In this document: positions 7,654 to 14,090 of the stretch, one piece after another | Numbering within the stretch: the stretch's first letter is position 1 | How the letters are laid out: each line of letters starts with the position of its first letter | Assembly: GCF_900188095.1 (NCBI RefSeq) | Contig: NZ_FZOT01000007.1 | Coordinates: forward strand, 101,760 to 165,759 | Direction of reading: 5' to 3' | Length of the DNA stretch: 64,000 nt | From: Noviherbaspirillum humi | GTDB lineage: Bacteria > Pseudomonadota > Gammaproteobacteria > Burkholderiales > Burkholderiaceae_D | The notes under the pieces: generated by a model | What the model saw: only the letters and a program-made list of their open reading frames with translations | Database searches by the model: none | What the model was told of the DNA's origin: nothing | Made by a program: the position numbers and the translations under genes

Positions 7654-8336
7654 TCCTTGATCAGCAGGTAGCCTTGGCGGTGCACGGTATGGATGCATGA
7701 CCGGCCGTCGGGCAGCGTGCCGAGCTTCTGCCGCAGGCTGCTCATGTGCACGTCGATGTTGCGGTCGAAGCGCGCCAGCGGACGGCCCAAGGCTTTTTCC
7801 GACAGCTCCTGCTTGCTCACCGTCCTGCCGGGATTGCGCAGCAGGACTTCGAGCAGGTTGAATTCGGTGCTGGTCAGCTCCACCTGCCTGCCGCCCCAGG
7901 CGGCGCGGCGCTGCTCGGGCCACATTTCCAGCAGGCCGAAGGCGAGCTGGTCGGCGCGCCGCTCTTCCGGTGCAGGACGGGCGCGGCGCAGGATGGCGCG
8001 GATGCGCGCGCTCAGCTCGCGCGGGGTGCAGGGCTTGGGCACATAATCGTCGGCGCCCATTTCCAGGCCGAGGATGCGGTCGGTGTCATCCCCTTTGGCG
8101 GTCAGCATCAGCACCGGCAGGTGACTGTCGCGGCGCAGCTGGCGCAGGGTCTCGACGCCGTTCTGGCCCGGCATCATGACGTCCAGCACGGCGATGTCGT
8201 AGCGGCCGGTCAACGCTTCGCGCAGGCCGCTGCGGCCATCGTGCTCGGCATGCACCGCGTAGCCGTCCTGCTCAAGGTACTCCCTGAGCATCTCCACCAG
8301 CTCCACGTCATCATCGATCAGTAACACCCTGTTCAT
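7650..8336 (-). CDS. CpxR-like OmpR-family response regulator
   Basis: DNA-binding response regulator of 228 residues. The receiver domain occupies about 1-115, with acidic pocket DDD at 8-10, phosphoacceptor Asp52 in AVLDVMMPG, and the conserved Thr/Lys in LTAKGDDTD and DDYVPKP. A winged-helix Trans_reg_C domain follows at about 130-228 (VELTSTEFNLLEVLLRNPGR and FDRNIDVHMSSLRQKLG). The ATG is at 8336. It is co-transcribed with the sensor kinase, with overlapping stop and start. Two perfect GTAAA-N5-GTAAA sites lie upstream in its own promoter region, and a third lies before the Spy-like gene, so it probably activates itself and these neighbours. Confidence 0.93.
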   Translation of the reverse strand: MNRVLLIDDDVELVEMLREYLEQDGYAVHAEHDGRSGLREALTGRYDIAVLDVMMPGQNGVETLRQLRRDSHLPVLMLTAKGDDTDRILGLEMGADDYVPKPCTPRELSARIRAILRRARPAPEERRADQLAFGLLEMWPEQRRAAWGGRQVELTSTEFNLLEVLLRNPGRTVSKQELSEKALGRPLARFDRNIDVHMSSLRQKLGTLPDGRSCIHTVHRQGYLLIKD

Positions 8337-8432
8337 GTCTCTTTCCAGCGCTGTCTTCACGGCTGCATGATACCGGCACCCGCTTTTCCCTCCGTCGTAG
8401 CGGGGGCTTTCTTTACCGAAATTTGCACTTCC

Positions 8433-8447
8433 TTTACCGGCATTTAC
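8433..8447 (-). promoter_or_regulatory. CpxR-type operator 1
   Basis: On the minus strand this reads GTAAA-TGCCG-GTAAA, a perfect match to the enterobacterial CpxR box GTAAA-N5-GTAAA. An extra in-phase TTTAC (plus strand) lies at 8412-8416, two helical turns away. The site lies between the divergent response-regulator gene (ATG 8336) and the Ser-rich protein gene (ATG 8606) and could serve either. Confidence 0.8.
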
Positions 8448-8495
8448 CCGGTTCTCTTCCACACTGATGGCGCATTGGAAATGGCTTAACGCTTC

Positions 8496-8510
8496 TTTAC
8501 CGATCTTTAC
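8496..8510 (-). promoter_or_regulatory. CpxR-type operator 2
   Basis: Second perfect GTAAA-N5-GTAAA (spacer GATCG on the minus strand) in the same divergent region, about 95 bases before the Ser-rich protein ATG. The distance to operator 1 is close to whole helical turns, as expected for cooperative binding on one DNA face. Confidence 0.8.
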
Positions 8511-8605
8511 GCCGCGCCTTGCCAAGTTCTTCCAGCGCGGGTCGTTACCAGCCATGCAAGCAAGCAGCAAGCAATGTCGCCAATCCATCACTTCAGGGAG
8601 GTTCA

Positions 8606-9286
8606 ATGACCGTCGACGGCTTATCCAGTTCAATCGCCGCGCTTTACCAGACCAGCCGCGCCAGCGGCACCAGCCAGGCCGGCAGCAGCGCCGGCATGCA
8701 GGAGATGGACGGCAACCGGCCGCCGCCCCCGCCCGGCGGCGGCTTAGGCAATGCCATCATGCAGGCGTTGTCCAGCCTCGGGATCAATGTCGGCTCCGGT
8801 GCGGACGACGCCACCAGCGCCTCGTCCGCTGGCGACAGCACCACCGGCACGACATCCACCGACGGCAGCCAGAGCGTTTCCACCTCGCTCGGCAGCTTCA
8901 TGCAATCGCTGATGCAGGCACTGCATGCGCAGGGCGCGTCCGAATCGCAGGATGCCGCGGCGCAGCCGCAGGAAAGTGAAAGCAGTGACGGCGCCGTACG
9001 CGGGCATGGCCATCATCACGGCGGCCCGGACAAGATGCAAGCCGACCTGCAAAGCCTGATTCAGAAGCTGTCGAGTGCATCGACCTCTTCCAGCGACGGC
9101 ACATCGAGCACCGACGGTGATGCGGCCACGACCGAACTCGAGCAAAGCTTCCAGTCGCTGGCGAGCGCCCTGGGCGCCTCCAACGCTTCCGGCAGCAGCG
9201 CCACGCTGAAGGATTTCCTGCAGGCGCTGCAGAACAACATGCAGGACTTTTCCCGCAGCGGCAACCTGGTGAACACCTCCGCCTGA
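8606..9286 (+). CDS. Ser/Gly/Gln-rich low-complexity protein of unknown function
   Basis: A 226-residue protein with the start at 8606 behind GGGAGG. There is no signal peptide or membrane segment. It has a disordered N-terminal part with a proline run (NRPPPPPGGGLG), amphipathic helical islands (NAIMQALSSLGINVG and LGSFMQSLMQALHAQGAS), a histidine cluster (VRGHGHHHGGPDKMQ), and a helical C-terminal third (ELEQSFQSLASALGAS and TLKDFLQALQNNMQDF). This style is seen in conserved hypothetical proteins of Burkholderiales. Harpin-like secreted proteins share the composition, but I cannot claim homology. It is divergent from the CpxR-like gene and shares its operator region, so it is likely controlled by it. 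Confidence 0.8.
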   Translation: MTVDGLSSSIAALYQTSRASGTSQAGSSAGMQEMDGNRPPPPPGGGLGNAIMQALSSLGINVGSGADDATSASSAGDSTTGTTSTDGSQSVSTSLGSFMQSLMQALHAQGASESQDAAAQPQESESSDGAVRGHGHHHGGPDKMQADLQSLIQKLSSASTSSSDGTSSTDGDAATTELEQSFQSLASALGASNASGSSATLKDFLQALQNNMQDFSRSGNLVNTSA

Positions 9287-9335
9287 TCGAAGGACGAGCC
9301 CGCGCATCGTCATCCCGGCCGGCCGCTGCGCGATG

Positions 9336-9365
9336 AAAAAAGCCACGCGGCCTGAGCGGCGTGGC
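9336..9365 (-). terminator. Rho-independent terminator of the Spy-like gene
   Basis: On the minus strand the stem GCCACGC / GCGTGGC (10-base loop) is followed by six T residues. It lies about 60 bases beyond the stop codon of the Spy-like gene and separates it from the convergent Ser-rich protein gene. Confidence 0.85.
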
Positions 9366-9425
9366 AAGCTCCGCTGCGTCAGCGGTAGCGGGGAGACGTC
9401 GGAGAGAAAGGGATGCAGCCTAAGG

Positions 9426-9962
9426 TCACGCTCCCGGCGCACCCGGCGGCGCACGTCGCTCGTGTCCTTCCTGCGGGCGGGACATGCGTGGCATGCGCTC
9501 CATGCGGGCGCGCTGTTCCGCGGTGAGCAGGGCCAGTATCTGGCTGTCGCTGCGGGCGCGCATGAGTTCGATTTCGGTGGCGGAACGCGCCAGCGCATCG
9601 GCAAGCTGTTTGGCACGGCCTTCGCTGTACTGGCCCGAGCGCACCAGGTCGGCCAGCGCCTGCCGCGCCTTGTCGTGCGCCTTCTGCTGTTCGCGCAATT
9701 GCGGCGCCTGCGCATGCAGGATGGCGAATACCTTGTCGCGCTGGGCTTCGTCGAGGTTCAAGCCGCGCAGGTAAGGCGGCATGCCGCCGAAAGAATCATG
9801 TCCATGCGCCATGCCGTGCATGGCGGGCGGCGGAAGCGGCAGCGACGGACCGGCTCCCTGTGAAGGCTGCGGTCCGGGCGCCGACTGGGCAGATGCGAGG
9901 ACAGGCATTGCCAGGGCAATGGTGACGAGAAGGTGGCGCACGTTTTTTCCGGGGGTTGTCAT
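9426..9962 (-). CDS. Spy/CpxP-like periplasmic stress protein (LTXXQ family)
   Basis: Periplasmic protein of 178 residues with a signal peptide (VRHLLVTIALAMPVLASAQS). Residues about 55-155 form the all-helical Spy/CpxP fold: YLRGLNLDEAQRDKVFAILH corresponds to the first LTxxQ-like motif, and QILALLTAEQRARMERM carries the canonical LTAEQ. Family members act as ATP-independent chaperones, or as inhibitors of the Cpx sensor. The chosen ATG is 9962, which places the signal peptide correctly; an in-frame ATG 9992 is possible. A His/Met segment (AMHGMAHGHDSFGGM) precedes the fold and might bind metal. A perfect CpxR-type operator lies 90 bases upstream, which links the gene to the nearby two-component system. 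Confidence 0.88.
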   Translation of the reverse strand: MTTPGKNVRHLLVTIALAMPVLASAQSAPGPQPSQGAGPSLPLPPPAMHGMAHGHDSFGGMPPYLRGLNLDEAQRDKVFAILHAQAPQLREQQKAHDKARQALADLVRSGQYSEGRAKQLADALARSATEIELMRARSDSQILALLTAEQRARMERMPRMSRPQEGHERRAPPGAPGA

Positions 9963-10051
9963 GAGAGGCTCATTTCTTGGTATCGGCTGCACCAGCGCAG
10001 CCCATGGAAAGCATTGTGCCCGCCGCTGCCGTTAAGAGATGTCGGCGCCGT

Positions 10052-10066
10052 GTAAATTCGCGTAAA
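10052..10066 (+). promoter_or_regulatory. CpxR-type operator 3, upstream of the Spy-like gene
   Basis: Perfect GTAAA-TTCGC-GTAAA on the plus strand, about 90 bases before the ATG (9962) of the minus-strand Spy-like gene. It is the third exact copy of this operator within 1.7 kb. Confidence 0.78.
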
Positions 10067-10595
10067 GGCGCCTGCGCGGCGTCAAGGGGGTTGCTGAATT
10101 CCTCCATAGCGAAACCACCACTCTTCGTAACGGCAAAAAGAGCCTTGGCGGAAGACAAGACCCACGCCGTGCTATCGGCCCATTACCTAGGCGTCGAAGC
10201 CATACGCATTATTTCTTTGATGGGACTGCCCATTCACCGTCGTCTGTTTGATGTCAGGCCACCAATGGTTCAAGCACAACCCATGAAAAATATAAGTGTT
10301 TTATGGGATTCGGGGCGAAAACCTGCTCGCATATGATTTCGTCATGAGGGCGATATGTGTCCGAACTCGCTTTCAAAGCGCCGGCTTATCCCAAGCCCCT
10401 TTTCAGCTTTGAACTTGAACAGTGAACTAGGCTTTACTGAAGCGAGCTTGCTCTTCTTCCGACCGACTTGCCAACGCTTACAGCCTTTAACATCAGATTA
10501 CGCTATAGCCACCATGTTCACCGAGGCTTGCGTGGATGTATGAGGAGCGAAGCGCAGCAGGAGAGGTCAACAACGTAACTGGAGTCATTCAATCC
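10067..10595. other. AT-richer intergenic stretch before the WG-repeat gene
   Basis: About 530 bases without a gene I can support. Base composition drops from the surrounding GC-rich level, marking the left side of a probably acquired patch. A 62-codon open frame (10355-10543) exists but has no ribosome binding site and no protein-like pattern. No inverted repeat of an insertion sequence was recognised here. Confidence 0.5.
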
Positions 10596-11708
10596 ATGCT
10601 CTTCCCAGTCACTTACGAACGAAAACGGGACCGCGCCACTAAAGTTGGCTTTATCGATGCCCAAGGGAACCAGGTCGTGCCTCCCAAATACGATTACATT
10701 GGCAACTTCAGCGAGGACCGCTGTGCCGTCGAGGTGTATTTGGACATCAGCGAAGAGCACGACCGGTTGCGCGGCTTCATCGATTCGAGCGGTCGCGAGG
10801 TCGTTCCTCTGAGGCCCAGCTACTTTCACACCGATTTTTCCGAGGGCTTGGCTCAATTGGAAGACCCTGAGAGTGGCAAGGTCGGTTTTATCGATTCATG
10901 GGGCCGGTTTGTCATTCCCCCTCAATTTGAGTGTGAATACGAAGGGGAAGTCTGCAAAGGGTTTTCCGAAGGCCTGGCAGCGGTCGCTTTTGCCGACGGC
11001 ATGGGCTACATCGATCGCCAAGGCAGGGAAGTATTTGGCCAACGCTTCGACGATGCCGGTCGTTTCAATAATGGTCTGGCAGTGGTGCAGCCTTTGGGAA
11101 GTGCTGCTGAAGACGGGTATTTCATTGACAAGTCCGGCCAGAGATTAATGACCGTACCCTGCGTCATACCCTATCGGAGCCCGGGATTCCAGAATGGCCT
11201 TTGCCAGGTGAGGATAGCCACTGGCGAGTCTGAATGGCGCTTCAAGACTGGTTTCATCAATACGTCGGGCGAACTGGCTTTTGACAACGTGTTCAACGTT
11301 GCCGGAGATTTCAATGAAGGTGTCTGTGTGGCGGACAGAAGGTGGGAGATCAACTCACAAAACGTCTGGAAAAAGGGCGTCATCGATACTCAAGGCAAGT
11401 GGATAATCAAGCCGATCTTCGATGACATCGGCAGCTTCAACCATGGTCTATCCACATTCAGCCTGAACGGCAAATATGGTCTCATCAATATCGAAGGCGA
11501 GATCGTGTTTGGGCCTTGGTACCACCATATTCAGGATTTCTCACGACACATGAATCGCAGCTTCGGCGTCAAGTGCTCCGAATTGGTTGCGCTTACTCCT
11601 GCATTCCCGGTCAAACCACGCAAACTCAGTGATGCACGCATGTATATCGACAGGTGCGGCAGCATTGTTTGCCCGACCGAAAAGCGGGTCAATGAATTCG
11701 AAAAATAA
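10596..11708 (+). CDS. WG-repeat protein
   Basis: A 370-residue protein built from about eight copies of the WG/KWG beta-repeat, each reading roughly KxGFIDxxGxxVIPPxFDxxxxFxEGLAxV. Clear copies include KVGFIDAQGNQVVPPKYDYI, KVGFIDSWGRFVIPPQFECE, GMGYIDRQGREVFGQRFDDA and KYGLINIEGEIVFGPWYHHI. No signal peptide is visible, and the repeats probably fold into a beta-propeller-like binding scaffold. The start at 10596 has GGAG 12 bases upstream; ATG 10536 is an alternative. Lower GC than the neighbours and the transposase remnant downstream point to horizontal transfer. WG-repeat proteins have no settled function. Confidence 0.85.
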   Translation: MLFPVTYERKRDRATKVGFIDAQGNQVVPPKYDYIGNFSEDRCAVEVYLDISEEHDRLRGFIDSSGREVVPLRPSYFHTDFSEGLAQLEDPESGKVGFIDSWGRFVIPPQFECEYEGEVCKGFSEGLAAVAFADGMGYIDRQGREVFGQRFDDAGRFNNGLAVVQPLGSAAEDGYFIDKSGQRLMTVPCVIPYRSPGFQNGLCQVRIATGESEWRFKTGFINTSGELAFDNVFNVAGDFNEGVCVADRRWEINSQNVWKKGVIDTQGKWIIKPIFDDIGSFNHGLSTFSLNGKYGLINIEGEIVFGPWYHHIQDFSRHMNRSFGVKCSELVALTPAFPVKPRKLSDARMYIDRCGSIVCPTEKRVNEFEK

Positions 11709-11744
11709 GGCGTTACCGGCACAGTGTTAAACCTCGATCTGCCG

Positions 11745-12190
11745 CTGCGCGCCAACACATAGGATAGCTGGCTTGCATTGAATATCCGGACGTAGGGCCG
11801 GTTATCGCCATAGGCGATGTCAGCCACAATCGCCTCGACCGCAATGCACCTCGCCTGGGTCCGTTTGATCAGGTCGATGGCCGTCGCGGCTTGGTACGGG
11901 AGGCCGGGTCTTGCTTGCCGCCTGGCAGACGGCATTCAGGCGCATTCAGGCATGCAGGAAACGACATGCAGGGGGTTAATAAGGTTGCTCATTGGCTCGC
12001 GGTGTAGTGGCGGCCAGGAAGCCATCGTCGATGTTGCCAACCAAATCCAGGTACCGGGGCGCCACATGGTCGGTGAAGCAGTTCTCCTTGCGGTCGCCCG
12101 TATCATCGATCACCAGCACGCCATCAGACGCAAGAGCAATCAATCATTCCCTTTCAACACAGTACCGATCGCCTCCGAGATTGGCCGTCA
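11745..12190 (-). pseudogene. Decayed IS701-type transposase
   Basis: Two broken minus-strand pieces of a DDE transposase of the IS701/DDE_5 type. The upstream piece (about 12126-11988) reads DGVLVIDDTGDRKENCFTDH followed by VAPRYLDLVGNIDDG, matching the family's first catalytic-Asp region. The second piece (about 11935-11745) reads TAIDLIKRTQARCIAVEAIV then ADIAYGDNRPYVR and LSYVLAR, the second catalytic-Asp region with the ADxxYGDN motif. The N-terminus, the linker between the pieces and the C-terminus are missing or frameshifted, so no active enzyme can be made. It is evidence of past mobile-element activity beside the WG-repeat gene. Confidence 0.75.
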
Positions 12191-12255
12191 AGCGCCATTG
12201 TGAGCAACCGTTGTACGATTACGCCCCTCCGCCCGATTCGCAACGAAACCAATCC

Positions 12256-13431
12256 GTGAAGAAATCCACCACCGTGATCCTGGCCGGCCTGACCATGGTC
12301 GGCCCGCTCGCCATCGACACCTACCTCCCTTCCTTCCATGCCATCGGCCAGGATTTCGCCGTCAGCGACCTGCTGGTGCAGCAGACCCTGAGCGTGTTCC
12401 TGTTCTCCTTCGCCTTTCTCATGCTGTTCTACGGCACGCTGTCGGACTCCTTCGGGCGCCGGCCGATCATCCTCGGCTCGCTCGCGATCTACACCGTCGC
12501 CAGCGTCGGCGCCGCGCTGGCGCCGAGCTTCGGCTGGCTGCTTGCCTTTCGCTGCGTCCAGGGCCTGGCCGCCGGCGGCGGCGCCGTCATCAGCCGCGCC
12601 GTCGTGCGCGACCGGGCCAGCGGCGCCGAAGCACAGCAGGTGCTGGCCTACATGATGATGGTGTTCGGCCTGGCGCCGGCTATAGCGCCTATCCTCGGCG
12701 GCTGGCTGCATGTCACGCTGGGCTGGCGCTCGGTGTTCTGGTTCCTCGCCGCCTTCGGCTTGCTGATGCTGATCACCTGCTACCGCGCGCTGCCGGAAAG
12801 CCTGCCTGCGTCGTCACGCCATGCCTTTCATCCGGGCCTGATCGCGGCGAACTACTGGAAGGTGCTGCGCAATGCGCGCTTCCTGCTGCTGGCGGTATCG
12901 ATCGGTGTTGCCTTCAGCGGTTTCGGCTTGTACATCGGCTCGGCGGCCAACTTCGTCATCAAGATCCTCGGCCTGTCCGAGACGGCATTCGGATGGATGT
13001 TCATTCCGCTCATCAGCGGCATGACGATAGGCTCGGCATTGGCGGCCCGCATCGCGCGCAAGGTGGCGCCGACCCGGATGATCGCTGTCGGCTATGCAGT
13101 GATGGTGGTCGCCGCCCTGGCCAACGTCGGTTACAACTACGCCTTCAAGGCGGCGGTGCCTTGGGCGGTGCTGCCGCTGATGCTGTATGCCTTCGGACTG
13201 GCGCTCGCCACGCCCACGCTGACCGTGCTGGCGCTGGATGTGTTTCCGGATAACCGCGGCCTCGCGGCGTCGCTGCAGTCCTTCATCCAGATGCTGCTGT
13301 TCGCGCTGGTGTCCGGCACCGTCGCGCCGCTGTTGTTCGAAAGCGCCTTCAAGCTTGCCTGCGGCGTGCTCGCGGGACTGGTTCTGAGCATCGTCTGCGC
13401 GCTGCTGGCCCGGCGCCTGCGGCGCGCCTGA
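12256..13431 (+). CDS. Bcr/CflA family multidrug efflux transporter
   Basis: Inner-membrane major facilitator protein of 391 residues with 12 predicted helices, acting as a drug/proton antiporter. Bcr/CflA hallmarks are visible: the N-terminal GPLAIDTYLPSFHAIGQDF in helix 1, GTLSDSFGRRPIILGSLAIY (the loop 2-3 motif), RCVQGLAAGGGAVISRAVVRD in helices 4-5, and GLAPAIAPILGGWL (the antiporter motif in helix 5). The start is a GTG at 12256 (VKKSTTVILAG); upstream in-frame codons belong to the remains of the transposase. The ribosome binding site is weak. Substrate specificity cannot be deduced, as chloramphenicol, bicyclomycin and sulfonamide exporters share the fold. Confidence 0.92.
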   Translation: MKKSTTVILAGLTMVGPLAIDTYLPSFHAIGQDFAVSDLLVQQTLSVFLFSFAFLMLFYGTLSDSFGRRPIILGSLAIYTVASVGAALAPSFGWLLAFRCVQGLAAGGGAVISRAVVRDRASGAEAQQVLAYMMMVFGLAPAIAPILGGWLHVTLGWRSVFWFLAAFGLLMLITCYRALPESLPASSRHAFHPGLIAANYWKVLRNARFLLLAVSIGVAFSGFGLYIGSAANFVIKILGLSETAFGWMFIPLISGMTIGSALAARIARKVAPTRMIAVGYAVMVVAALANVGYNYAFKAAVPWAVLPLMLYAFGLALATPTLTVLALDVFPDNRGLAASLQSFIQMLLFALVSGTVAPLLFESAFKLACGVLAGLVLSIVCALLARRLRRA

Positions 13432-14090
13432 GTGCTTGTCGCCCGCGAACGACGCCGGCGCGGCGTCCGCCGCCGCTTCCGTGTGACGCTTGGTTTTCCT
13501 CAATGAAGGAAATGCAATCGCCTTCCATCGTTGAGAAAAACGATGGCAGCAGCCAACAGGGAGCTCCTCTCAGCCATCAGATCTCATGGCGCGAGACTTT
13601 CGAAGACTCACCTCGGCAACTCTTAGCGCGCACCCGCCTGCGGCAGATCAGGACGCGGGATTCGCCTGCATGCCGAATCCCGCGTTTTCCCGCTTCCTTT
13701 CTTCCTGTCTTCCGACTGTTTGCCGCTTGCCTTGCGTGGCATCTGCCATCGACGATAAGCGGCCCTCGGTCGGTGGTCCCCGCCTCGCTTTGCCTTTCCC
13801 TCTTTCCGCAATCGTCACCCGCCGATTTGCAACAAGCCGTTAATCCTTTCACGCATTTGCGGTTCGTCCTTACAACTTGAAACATGTCGGCGAAGAAGTC
13901 TTGCGCCGGATCATCTGCACTTGCGTGCGCGCTGACAGAATCAAGCCATCGGACCAAAGTAAAACAATGTTTCGCACAGTGAAACAACAGTTCCGGCACT
14001 TGGGATTCAAGTGCGCCAGACTCTTCCGGCGAAGCAGGGCAGGACAAGTCGGCAGGGACAACTTCAATGCAGCATTTACGAGGAGACGTC
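13432..14090. other. Intergenic region between the exporter and the esterase lipoprotein
   Basis: About 660 bases. It holds a small hairpin (CCATCGTT / AACGATGG near 13524-13545), the terminator-like hairpin at 13654-13688, and an AT-richer 13880-14060 that probably carries the promoter of the following lipoprotein gene. Open frames here lack ribosome binding sites and protein-like composition. Confidence 0.45.
13654..13688 (+). terminator. Terminator-like hairpin
   Basis: Perfect 11-bp stem CGCGGGATTCG / CGAATCCCGCG with a 9-base loop, followed by TTTT on the plus strand. It sits about 220 bases past the exporter stop codon, rather far for its terminator, but no other candidate is closer. 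Confidence 0.6.

Noticed and set aside
6091..7671. Long plus-strand open frame opposite the sensor kinase
   Set aside because: Antisense shadow of a GC-rich gene; its protein has no recognisable pattern and no ribosome binding site, while the minus strand encodes a perfect histidine kinase.
10355..10543. 62-codon frame before the WG-repeat gene
   Set aside because: No ribosome binding site and no conserved-looking pattern; it overlaps the probable promoter region.
13503..13880. Open frame between the exporter and esterase genes
   Set aside because: It crosses a terminator-like hairpin and has no ribosome binding site or known motif.
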